Assembly: GCF_027942865.1 (NCBI RefSeq)
Contig: NC_134510.1
Location: forward strand, 6,296,001 to 6,360,000
Source: Odontesthes bonariensis
Lineage: Eukaryota; Chordata; Actinopteri; Atheriniformes; Atherinopsidae
Reading direction: 5' to 3'
Length of the DNA: 64,000 nucleotides
Shown here one piece after another: positions 24,501 through 33,965 of this stretch (positions are counted from its first letter, which is position 1; every line of letters begins with the position of its first letter). The position numbers and the translations under genes are program-made. The notes beneath the pieces are model-generated. The model searched no databases. It worked only from the letters and a program-made list of their open reading frames with translations, and was not told where the DNA came from.

Positions 24501-26788
24501 GTGCTGTGGGTGCGTGTGTTGCCCTCAGCAGCTCACACCACCGGGGACAGAGGAAGCAGAGAGACCCGCGGTCTTGTGTCTGTGTCTCCCTGTCCGCCTG
24601 CCTCCTCTCTGGTGAAATCAGCCGGAGCCATCCCGCCGTGTTCAGCTCCCTGCAGTGCGGACAGGAATCCACCTGGCGGAGAGCGGACACACTCTCCGCC
24701 AGGTGGAGAGTGGAAATCAGCCGGCAGAGCGATCATCAAGAGCCCCGACGTGATCGCTCTGCCGGCTGATTTCAGGGCAACCATCCCGCGGTGTGTCCGC
24801 TCTCCGCCAGGTGGATTCCCCCTGAGTGTCCGCACCGCAGGGAGCTGAACACGGCGGGATGGCTCCGGCTGATTTCACCAGAGAGGAGGCAGGCGGACAG
24901 GGAGACACAGACACAAGACCGCAGGTCTCTCTGCTTCCTCTGTCCCCGGTGGTGTGAGCTGCTGGTGCTGAGGGCAACACACGCACTTCGTACATCTACT
25001 CGCAATAAAAATTCCACTGAACCCAACGTTTTATATTTCCAAGCGACGTCCCGCGGCACACATCGAAATTTGCCGTGAAGAAGCTGTCCAGGTCTGGCAA
25101 ACTGCTGGCTTCGCTACTAGAACTACTGGGGGTTGTTCCAGCAGCTGGCACTCGCGACGTCACGCACCTGTCGTTCCAGTTTGCCAAATTCGAGTCAAAT
25201 GTGGTGATAGTTTATTGGGCCTAATCAGGACTATCCAGGGGCCTAAAATTATTTTAAAATCATAAAAAAAATTCCATGGTATATAAGGAATCGATCTGCT
25301 ATTTCAGTTTTGTGCAAAAAATCTCCTTTCTGTAGGCCTTTAAGTTTTAATGTAAATATGTTGTATGTAAAGCACCTTGAATTACCTTGTTGAATTGTTC
25401 TAAATAAATATTCATTGCCTTGACATTCAATATTTATTCATTTACTTATTTCTTCCTTTTGGTTGTGTCTTTGTGTCTTGTCCTTTATAGGAGAGCACAT
25501 TGAAAGGGTTGTCCAAAGATGACTTGGAGCCAAATTTGAACCCTCCACTACCTCCACCTAGACCTCACCTCAATGATAACAGGTCCAATGGACCATGCCC
25601 AGAGTCACAGGTTGACACAGAAAATCACCTTTCAGCAAAAGAGTCGGATGAAGAGAACTCCGGGCAGTAAGTAACAGCTCGGCATCTTTTAAAAGGAATA
25701 GTTTTATTTTTTTTATTTTTTTTGTAGTGGGTTGTTATAAGCAGTAAGCCTCCTTCAGTAGATAGTGCTCTGAGTGTTCTAAGTTCAGAGAATCAGAAGC
25801 TTTTCTGCATGTCTAGCTAAAGCTTAAAGCTATCCAGAACAAAGCCAACAAGAAGAGGCAATTTTCCATCTAAAATGCCTCAAACCTCAAAAATGTCAGT
25901 GATTCCAGTCAACACTTTGCAAATTATTTTACACAGATGCTTCAGTATGCATCAGTCTGTTGTTTACCTGGTCACTGTTTTCTTATTGAAGAACATCTGT
26001 GTCTCTCCGCATCGTTACCTGCACTGCAGCTCCGTGTTGTATCCTACCGCTATTAAGCTGAGTCAATCAAGAGTTGAGTCAGACTTGTTGGATGGCTTAC
26101 TGCCTGGCAGTTCTGTTGCAATGATTTAATCAATGATATGTGATTATGCTTTTCCAGGCTGTTACAGTAGACTAAGATCCTGGTCACCGTATAGATTTGA
26201 CCATGCTCCCTTGATTGACAGAGACGTCCAAAGATTGTGGCCTATAGCAAAACAGTCAGATGTAAACACTCTACTGCAGTACTCATATTTCAGATGAGTG
26301 TTATGTAACACCAAGAGCTGATTTTTTTTTTTTTTTTTAAATAATAATAATAAATAACTCCTATCAGTGAAGATGGATGAAAAGACAGGAAGGGACATCT
26401 CAATTGGCTGGGTATTTGGCAGATACAAAATTGATTAAAGGTGGGGGATTGAAAATAAAGACCTGTATAGGCTTTGGATGTCATGCCTTTGTTTCCATTT
26501 GTTCGTGAGAATGTGCCTTGGTGGTCTTGACAACAGTGTTGACTTTCACAGTATTTTTTTTCTTTTCAATGACTGCTTTTAACTCATGTCTGTTATTTCA
26601 GCGTCAGAAAAAGGCACCGTGAGGAGAGAATTGCCAGCACTGCACAGAGGGTCCAGCAGATGAAACAGAGACTGACTGACTCGGAGAAGAAACGAGAGAA
26701 GTGGCAGTACTGGAAGCCCATCCTGCTCAACATTGGTGCTGGAGCAGCCTTGGTTGTTGGCCTGCTCTGCTGGATGTACTCTCAGTGA
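13825..26788 (+). CDS. ptpn2: ptpn2, non-receptor protein tyrosine phosphatase (complete, 9 exons)
   Basis: This phosphatase removes phosphate from tyrosines of JAK/STAT and receptor kinases. Exons: 13825-13881, 15130-15220, 15315-15415, 15582-15680, 18137-18274, 18546-18755, 21578-21742, 25491-25666, 26602-26788. They total 1224 nt (407 residues), in phase throughout. Visible motifs are [16 protein letters not shown] and NDYINASL (substrate loop), [17 protein letters not shown] (WPD acid D179), the P-loop [14 protein letters not shown] (C213, R219) at 18687-18728, and [20 protein letters not shown] (Q loop). After the domain come a proline-rich patch PPLPPPRP (residues 305-312), a basic stretch RKRHREER, and a C-terminal hydrophobic segment like the ER tail anchor of the long human isoform. 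Choice of PTPN2 over PTPN1 rests on neighbours seh1l and cep76 and on the tail; the proline patch is PTPN1-like. Introns 4, 6 and 7 are loaded with transposons. Confidence 0.95.
14390..14606 (+). repeat. LINE 3' tail fragment
   Basis: GAAGCACTTTGAATTGCCTT, then TGTGCTCTATAAATAAAATT and repeated GCCTT units. It resembles the tail of the L2-type copy ending at 7856 and probably is a strongly 5'-truncated insertion. It lies in ptpn2 intron 1. Confidence 0.7.
16080..17856 (-). mobile_element. degenerate Tc1-like transposon, second family
   Basis: The minus strand contains [17 protein letters not shown] (about 16507-16457), a conserved Tc1-like transposase stretch, with stops and frameshifts around it. 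The right end has ACACAGCCTCCTAACTTTTT and AGGAATTGGGG, the usual terminal motif of this family. It is followed by a short TG/TA microsatellite to 17888. It lies in ptpn2 intron 4. A fragment of the same family in the other orientation is at 49510-50122. Confidence 0.75.
19837..20048. repeat. imperfect tandem duplication, about 105-bp unit
   Basis: Two adjacent copies share ATTGGTCA, then CAAATGTCTTTACCTCTACA and ACTACATTTTGTAT. The second copy has a short insertion near its middle. It lies inside the hAT-like element. Confidence 0.8.
20137..20814 (+). mobile_element. RTE/Rex3-type LINE 3' fragment with GATG tail
   Basis: An open frame from 20163 to 20821 reads [20 protein letters not shown], later [19 protein letters not shown] and [20 protein letters not shown]. 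This is the C-terminal region of a widespread teleost LINE. The copy ends in about eight GATG units (20781-20812), as described for Rex3. It is 5' truncated, with no catalytic reverse transcriptase motif present. The long opposite-strand frame here is a shadow. Confidence 0.8.
22913..23994 (-). mobile_element. degenerate Tc1-like transposon, near full length
   Basis: Terminal repeats are visible as ATACAATATTGCCAG at the left and CTTTTGGCAATATGGTGTAT at the right. The minus strand holds a decayed DD34E-type transposase; plus-strand text such as GGTCAAGACTCTGTGCAGGC is the complement of its C-terminal half. Frameshifts and stops make it inactive. The element lies in ptpn2 intron 7, antisense to the gene, and belongs to the same family as 5485-6118. 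Confidence 0.85.
24203..25343. mobile_element. palindromic TTAA element (Kolobok-like), GC-rich nested hairpin
   Basis: TTAA at 24203-24206 and 25340-25343 flanks 14-bp inverted ends, AGGCCTACAGAAAG and its complement. Inside, an imperfect inverted repeat of about 240 bp pairs 24453-24690 with 24793-25040. At the centre, a perfect inner arm (AAATCAGCCGGCAGAGCGAT and its complement, about 24713-24773) forms a second hairpin. The arms are GC- and CpG-rich, unlike the AT-rich intron around them. No transposase is visible. TTAA plus AGG ends suit Kolobok/T2 elements better than piggyBac, whose ends begin CC. Confidence 0.8.
25344..25432 (+). repeat. LINE 3' tail fragment
   Basis: GTAAAGCACCTTGAATTACC then AAATAAATATTCATTGCCTT, resembling the tails at 7856 and 14606. 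It begins at the TTAA border of the palindromic element, which probably inserted into this tail. Confidence 0.6.
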
Positions 26789-28402
26789 AATACTCTGAAT
26801 CCCCCTAAACTGACTCCTATTTTGCACCAGTACCTAGGATTTGGTACTTATTCTCTGAGTAGATGTAGATTGTAATATGTGCATATGTGAGGGTATTTAT
26901 TTCTTCAGGTCAAATTGCAGGAGCGCTAGATCAAATGAGTGTGTGTATTTTTTTCTTGTAAGATCTTAACAAAAATAGTAACATCTCAGGATCTTGGTGC
27001 CAGCACGATTTTTCTTTTCTTTTTTTTTTCTTTTCCTACTGGTCACTGTTGATGAATGTACTCTGTCATAGCAAAAGGACTTTGAAAGAAATTACTAAAG
27101 GTGCAGTACACGGAAGAAGAAAAAAAAGTACTTTTAGACAGGTTTATTTTTGCATTCTTTATTTGTAATGGTCAGATGTGTGTTGGTCATCTGTGGAAAC
27201 ATTTTATCTATTGCATTTCAAAGTGACTTGTGGTTATTGTTCATCCTACCATTAATGTGTAGGAAGACTCCAGAGCCAATAGGTCAACTATGGTTTTTTA
27301 AATTTAAGTCTCTTTTTTTTTTTTTTTTGATATGCTGAAATGCATGCATTTACAGGTTTTCCAGAGCACCACCTGTTCTTCCATTCACATTAAGCAGGGC
27401 ATCCAAATATGGCCAGATATATATTTTTGTGAGACTGGACACTTGATCGGGAGCTGCCTTGCCAATGTTTCAGACTCCGCTTGAATGTTATCCTTTTGCT
27501 TTTCTGCAATATGAGCAAGTTTTTTTTATTTTTTTCCCCTCTTTGTCTTTTGAATTTTGGTTGTCAAGTGTAAAAGCTGCCCTTGCTGATTTAGTGTGTG
27601 TATTTACCCCACTGGATGGGTTTTATGTGAATTTGTTCAAGTTTTCCCACTGTTGTTTTGTTCAGTAAACCAAAGCAAAACTGTCCGTTTTAGGAAGGTA
27701 ACAGCAAGGCAAGCTGTTAAATGACAAAGTTTTGTTTGTACTCTTAGTATGCGTAATTGATTTTTTTCTTTTTTTTTTTCTTGGCTCTCTGATATAATTC
27801 ACATCTGTGTTGCAAAATAATACCGGTCATTGTAACTTTTGAGTTTGTTGGTAATTCCTTAAAATCAACCGCATAGCATCACCAAATTGGTTTTCATTTG
27901 ACGGGGACCAATCTGAAATTATAATAGTGCAATGCAGACATTGGAGCAGAGCACCTTGGATTGAATTTAAAGTTAACAGAAAGTGATAATAATAACATTG
28001 TCAGTTTAATGTGCCTTGAAGTAGGTTAAATACAGAAAAGTGTGCTCCAAGGTTTCCAGTATGATCAGTACTGAAAATGGCTTATGTAATGGGTTGTGTC
28101 AGCCACAACAAGATTAATACCTTTGCACTGCTATCGCTTGAGTTGTACAAGAAATGTCATCAGTCTTTGCACACCAAACGTTTTGTTAACTCGTTCTGAC
28201 CCCTGAAATAACATGTTTGGTTACTGTTCGCATGACTCATACTTGTTTTTATGTAACCCAAAAGATATACATTTCACCGTAACATTCCACTTATTTTTGT
28301 TGTCCACATACGATTTCAAGGGGAGTGCAGTACTCCTCTGAGCTGCAAGGAGACCATGCAAGATGAGAGGTTTTGAAAAAAAAAAAAAAAAAATCTAATA
28401 AA
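26789..28402 (+). other. ptpn2: ptpn2 3' UTR with poly(A) signal
   Basis: A 1.6-kb T-rich 3' UTR follows the stop at 26786-26788. AATAAA at 28397-28402, just after an A run, is a good candidate end signal. No other gene is seen in it. Confidence 0.6.
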
Positions 28403-28703
28403 ATGAATACTTCTGAAATGTTTGTTTCTTAAATCTGAGCCTGCTTGAATTGTGCATGTACATGAGAGCCAGTAAAGTCGTTTTTACACCCAGGCATGTC
28501 CACCCACAGCTCTCTTCATTCCTTCACTGCTAATTCAACTGCTTCACTGCTAATTACTTTACTTAGTTACTTTTCAAAAACATGATGCACAACCCGAGTA
28601 CGCTATAAAGCAATACCTTTCAGCTTAATCCTATTCTTTCAGCACATTCCATCATAGAATTTAATCAAATGAAACGGTCTCCTTTTCAAAACACCTGTCG
28701 CTC

Positions 28704-29418
28704 TTAAAGGATAACTGCGGTATTTTCAACATTAAGCCTCTTTTCTGAGTCGTCTGTAATGTTTTAGAACCCCCCTCACCGCTTTTTTGATGTTTACTGC
28801 TGTCTCCGGTATTTGCCTAATTTTGATTCATCTCAACCTGCTTCAGAATGGCAAGTCATGTGCATGTCCAAACAGGTCCGTAAAAGCACCATAAACGTCC
28901 GTTTTCAAAATCATCAACTCACCGGAGTGGTTACTGGTGTGCACTGGTAATCCATATCAAATTTTGTTGCGAAAAGTTGCTTCTGTCGTGTTTTATTTGG
29001 CAGCTCGTTCATGCTCGAACTATTTTCTTAGCCACCTCACAGCCGTGGATAAACTTCCGCTATCAACATAATATAAACGAACATCCAGTCTTCAATAGAA
29101 CTCAATGGGATTTACAAAATGTCAAATAAAACACGACAGAAGCAACTTTTCGCAACAAAATTTGATATGGATTACCAGTGCACACCAGTAACCACTCCGG
29201 TGAGTTGATGATTTTGAAAACGGACGTTTATGGTGCTTTTACGGACCTTTTTGGACATGCACATGACTTGCCATTCTGAAGCAGGTTGAGATGAATCAAA
29301 ATTAGGCAAATACCGGAGACAGCAGTAAACATCAAAAAAGCGGTGAGGGGGGTTCTAAAACATTGCAGACGTCTCAGAAAAGAGGCTTAATGTTGAAAAT
29401 ACCGCAGTTATCCTTTAA
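28704..29418. mobile_element. palindromic TTAA element with near-identical 293-bp arms
   Basis: TTAA at 28704-28707 and 29415-29418. The left arm 28708-29000 starts AGGATAACTGCGGTATTTTC, and the right arm 29122-29414 is its inverted copy with only about three or four differences by eye. A 121-bp spacer separates them. No transposase is present. The ends follow the TTAA-AGG pattern of Kolobok/T2-type MITEs. It lies 300 bp past the ptpn2 poly(A) signal. Confidence 0.88.
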
Positions 29419-29599
29419 GTCTTATTTTCACCTGTTTAGCGGGAGAGGGGCCGTTGGAGGTTTGCTCGGTGGAATTGGATGTGGTAGCCGCAGCGGTCAT
29501 GTCAGTGGGGGTTTCTCAATATGTTTCACATTCCTGTGCCGGCTTGCTATTGGTGCTTGCTCAGATTTGAGGTGGAATTTTTTGCTGTAGATAAAAAAA

Positions 29600-29935
29600 A
29601 TCTTCCCACGCAGAGTGTTCAGCAGACGCTAATGTTTTTGTCATTTTTTACGGAGTCAAACTCAAAGTAATGTTGGTACTTCCAAGCATTAAACGCTGCA
29701 TGGTCCTGCTTTCTCCCGCGCTCCATGTTTCCTCTTGTTGATCTGCACACGCACTGATGTCGCACCGCTCATACATGATTGTTTTGAGACACTCTCATAT
29801 ACAAAATCACGGTTTAGTATTGCAGCCTGCTTGTGGGAAAGTAACAGTAATCTAATTACTGTTTTTGCAATTGTAATCCCTTACTTTGCTCGTCACTTGA
29901 AAAAAGTAATTGGATTACAGTAGTGAATCTCAGAA
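29600..29935. repeat. hAT-type fragment
   Basis: Contains AGTAACAGTAATCTAATTAC and GTAATTGGATTACAGTAG, the alternating TTAC/GTAA text common at the ends of one teleost hAT group. Ends are not clear, and it is probably cut by the following LINE. Confidence 0.5.
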
Positions 29936-30938
29936 TGATATGAAAAACACATGGAGGACTATCAATTAATTTATTCATAGAAAAAAACTTCATGAAAAAA
30001 ACAGGATTGTACAAAGGGAGTTCAAAGGAGTTAATAAAGCTCTATCAGATTCCCTCAAAATAGCTTATGAATTCAATCATTTCTTTGTCTCTATTGGTTC
30101 TTCACTCTGGACCTATTGGTCTGTCCACTGCAGGGATTAAGTGCCCCCCTTCTTCTTTTGCATTTTGCCCCATCATTGAGATTGAGCTCATTGACGTTGT
30201 AAACAAAATTAAGTTATCTGCACCAGGTCATGATGAATTGAAATCCTCAATACTCAAAACGAGCCTTCCATATATCATCAAACCTCTCCTTCATGTTTTT
30301 AATCTCTCACTTGAAACCGGTATATTTCCTGCTCAGTTTAAATGGGCTAAAGTCATTCCTCTCCATCCTACCATGTTTCTCCAAAGTATTAGAAAAACTA
30401 GTTTATAATCGTTTGTCTAAATACCTTAATGACAATAACATTTTATACGACCATCAGTACAGGTTCAGAGAGAATCATTCCACCTCTATGGCCCTCACCC
30501 AACTTGTAGATAACATTAGTAAGGCTACCGATAATAAAGAATTAACATTTGGAGTAATTCTCAATCTATCAAAAGCATTCGATACGGTCAATCATGACAT
30601 TTTATTTCAGAAACTTTCTCTTTATGGTTTATGTAACTCAAATCTGTCATGGTTCAAAAGCTATTTGTCTGATAGAAGGCAACTTGTTTCCTGGAACAAT
30701 ACCTTATCAGACTTAAAGTTGCTTTCATGTGGTTTGCCCCAAGGATCAATTTTGGGCCCTTTACTGTTTCTTATTTATGTAAATGACCTATACACATCAT
30801 CAACTAAAGCATATTTTATTTTGTTTGCAGATGACTCCAAAATTTTTTTATCTGGTAAAAATGGACCTAAATTAATATCATAAATGAACACAGAATTGTG
30901 TAAAGTTGACTTACGGTTTAAGGCAAACAAATGGTCAC
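29936..30938 (+). mobile_element. Jockey-superfamily-like LINE reverse transcriptase fragment, broken
   Basis: The plus strand reads KNTWRTIN at the start, then HVFNLSLETGIFPAQFKWAK (30289-30348). After a deletion and frame change near 30355-30385 come LSKAFDTVNHDILF (about 30565-30606), CGLPQGSILGPLLF (about 30728-30769) and the catalytic LFADDSKIF (about 30819-30845). A stop follows at 30880. The conserved block before CFSKVLEKL is missing. The right end is cut by the TTAA element. The clade is not assigned. Confidence 0.85.
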
Positions 30939-31630
30939 TTAAAGGGATAGTTCGCCTCTTTTGACATGAAGCTGTATGACATCCTATATTAGCAATATCA
31001 TTTATTAAATTTAACTTATCCCCTGCTGCGTCCTGTGAGCCGAGTTCCAGCCTCGTTTTGGCGTTGACAAAGGTAGTCCGGCTAGTTGGCTGGGGTCGCA
31101 AAAATGAAGCGTTTTGCTTCTCAAAACAATACGCGTTCAAAAGAGTAATACATTTGCTTCACAAAATCTTTCAACAAAAAAAGTCAGACCTCACAATCGC
31201 TTGGCGCTATTTCTCTCCACCTTCGTATCACTACGGGCTGTGTAAACCGTGCAGACCGAAGTGCAGACCGAGCAGTCCCCTGCTTCCGAGCAGTAAACAC
31301 CGTAACAGGTGCAGCTATCGGCAGGTGGCAAGTCGGCATCCTTCGGACACTATCTAGATCACTCGAGATCCACTTATATCCATATAACTGGAGTGAACAG
31401 GGATTTGACAATACAGCCTCTAAATAAATCATTATCGGTCTTTATTTCACCAATACTTTAAGACGAATGAATGAATGAATGCGTACTATTGCACTGTTAG
31501 TTCAGAGCTGCCCTGTTGTTATTATTGGGGCATCTACTGGGACGACGTCATCGATGCGCGCCGCTGCAGCACAGCTCATTCACTCTGTGCTCTGTGACGG
31601 TCGGCTATCTTTACACAGAGTTTGCTACTG

Positions 31631-31678
31631 CTAGTTTTGTGCAGCATGGCAATTTGGAAATACGCAATAACGAACCAT
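31631..31678 (-). pseudogene. possible THAP-domain start of a transposase, truncated
   Basis: The minus strand reads MVRYCVFPNCHAAQN then a stop. The start Met followed by C-x4-C resembles the first turn of a THAP zinc finger, a domain that known Kolobok transposases carry. Only 15 codons remain, so this is suggestive at best. Confidence 0.35.
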
Positions 31679-31915
31679 GTAGCCAGCAGCAGTAGCAAAT
31701 TCCATGTAAACATGCTGGTTGATGACATCATCCCAATAGACACTATGTAGAAAGTCCCCGATATCCCCCAATAACAACACGGCAGCTCTGAACTAACAGT
31801 GCAATAGTACGCATTCATTCATTCATTCATTCATTTGTCTTAAAGTATTGGTGAAATAAATGCAGATAATGCCTTATTTAGAGGCTGTATTGTCAATAGC
31901 CTGTTCACTCCCGTT

Positions 31916-33150
31916 TATGGTTGCCACCCGTCCATAAAATACAGAATCGTCCTTTTTTTGGCAATAAAATGTCGTGTCCCGTATTTTGAAAAATATCACA
32001 GGAAAAACTAAGGCTAGCAAAATTGTTGTGGCGGGATCGTTGACTGTATATACGGGTGAGATTTGCGCAGGACTTCCGCTCCTCTGTTCCTCGCTACCTG
32101 CGGGTGGCGCTGTCACCAGAGTTACTAACAACACCCGCGCCTTTTAAAAATGTCCCCTACACCCGATTCAATAGCCAGGGGTGTCCACATCCGGTCCTCG
32201 AGAGCCGCTGTCCTGCAGGTTTTAGATGTTGCCCTGCTTCAACTCACCTGATTCAGATCAAGGGGTCATTAGCAGGCTTGTGCAACTTAACAATCTTTTG
32301 AAGTGAACCATTTCATCTGAATCAGGTGTGTTGAAGCAGGACAGGGGCCCTTGAGGACAGCGGCCCTTGAGGACAGCGGCCACTGAGCGAAAACGCTTAC
32401 ATAAGTACAGAAAGGAGTGGGAGGAGTGGAGACCATCACAAGGCAAATTGCAAATTATGCAGGCGCGTGTTTTCAGTAACGCACGATGGGCTCTCTGACA
32501 TAAGACAGCATGCGCTAGGAGAGCAACACTGTAGACAAGTCAAAATGCAGAAAACACAAGCGTCAGTGTCACAGTTCTTCCTGCCCCAATTATCTCCTTG
32601 TTATGATTAATTCCATTTCAAATCTGCTTGTACTTTTGCAGAAGATGTCAGTACATGCATGAGCATAGCCTATTTCAGAAGACTGTTGTGGTTTGATCAA
32701 TTGTTTAGGATGTTTGATTTTTAAAGTCAAATTGATTATTAATTATTTCACATTAACCAAAGTAAATATTATATATGGCCATTTAAAGAACAAATCACAC
32801 TAATGGATTAACAGATAATAGATAAATGAATAAATATTGTTGAGAGAACATTTTTATTTTTTCAAGGCTACATTTCCTTGATTAATAATGTTTGTACAGT
32901 TTTATGCGTATTCTATGTCAAAATGTTCATATTTTTAGGAATACAGTGTTCAGTAATCATTACATAAATTATTTTATTAGTGTGGTTTAACTGTTTGGAT
33001 GACCTGACTTCACCTGATTTCAAGATTTAAGTATGACTAATTTCTTTCTTGATCACCCCTTTACTAAAAACACCCGCAGAAAATAAAACCACTGCAGGTA
33101 GAGCTGTGCTTGGCGTCTCCTTTTTTCATTTCTGAAAGGTGGCAACCCTA
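31916..33150. mobile_element. hAT element inserted in the palindromic element
   Basis: An exact 8-bp duplication CTCCCGTT flanks it (31908-31915 and 33151-33158). The ends are TATGGTTGCCACC and GGTGGCAACCCTA. Removing the element with one duplication restores pairing with the opposite arm (ACTCCAGTTATATGGAT as read from the left arm). No transposase frame is present. Confidence 0.9.
32176..32385. mobile_element. MITE-like insertion inside the hAT element
   Basis: Begins CAGGGGTGTCCACATCCGGT and contains the inverted pair CTGATTCAGATCAAGGG / TCTGAATCAGGTGTGTTGAA, the layout of a common teleost hAT-type MITE. The right terminus is missing. Instead CCCTTGAGGACAGCGG occurs twice in tandem. Confidence 0.65.
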
Positions 33151-33288
33151 CTCCCGTTATATGGATATACGCGGATCTCAAGTGATAGCGTCCGAAGGAC
33201 GCTGACTTTCACCAAACTGTTATCGGTGATGAACGTATTTTAGGCCAGAAATAAGGTCCAGGTTTAAAAAAACGAACTTCCTCTTTAA

Positions 33289-33965
33289 ATTGGCTTTGAA
33301 AAATTACGGAGATGGCGCTTCCACAGTAGTCGTAAACATACTAACTTACTTATGCTTCATTTTAAATTACGTTTCGTTAAATAAAATATCTAATTTATCT
33401 TAAATGGTTTGGTATTTACTTGATTTGATGTATTTCATAACAATATAATCGCCAAAATCAAGACAGATTTTAAAAAGGCATAACGTTAATCTTCCCATAA
33501 CCATTAAATGTGATTTGAACTACAATGTATACTTTAAAAAGGTCCGTTTTGCGTGGTGTCGCTTGTCAATATGTCAGCAGGGAAAGCCAATGTAATCCCT
33601 GAATAAATATTGAAATAGTTTTCAACAAATACCGAATAAAGATAAATTATACATCCTCTGAAATAAAATACTCCACTAGTATTAATGCACTTGATGTGAA
33701 TAATTTAGTTTTCAGGTAGAATTACGGTAGAATTTTTTTAACGTTTTTTTTTTTTTTTTTCAGGCATCAACGAAGACGTATTCCCGCTTGCTTTTTCGCC
33801 AAAGTTTAAACTGGCAGTTGTGGCTGTCAACACAATAAAACTTGTTGTCTAAAAACGACAAATGCACTCAAGTATCGAGCATAGCTCAAACAAGAAAATA
33901 CACCGTTATTATCATTTTTTTCTAAATAGTCCATCTGTTTTGGCTTTTGGAGCTAATCAGCTGTA
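33289..33965. other. cep76 upstream flank
   Basis: About 0.7 kb before the cep76 ATG. A T run occurs at 33747-33762. No TATA box or other gene, and specifically no psmg2 start, is recognised on the minus strand. Confidence 0.4.

Larger units (their letters stand above)
30939..33288. mobile_element. large TTAA palindromic element (Kolobok-like), host of nested insertions
   Basis: TTAA borders lie at 30939-30942 and 33285-33288. The ends are AGGGATAGTTCGCC on the left and an inverted AGAGGAAGTTCG on the right. Long inverted arms are obvious: AATACAGCCTCTAAATAA (left, about 31410) pairs with TTATTTAGAGGCTGTATT (right, about 31874), and ATTGCACTGTTAGTTCAGAG pairs with its complement near 31785. 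The right arm is split by a hAT element (31916-33150). Without it, TCCGAAGGACGC at 33190 continues the arm. Core sequence at 31560-31680 may be the remains of the transposase start. Confidence 0.85.

Noticed and set aside
24338..25078. Overlapping long open frames of 90-143 codons on both strands
   Set aside because: They lie in the GC-rich inverted arms of the palindromic element; the two strands read nearly the same text, and no frame resembles a known protein. Low stop density follows from base composition.
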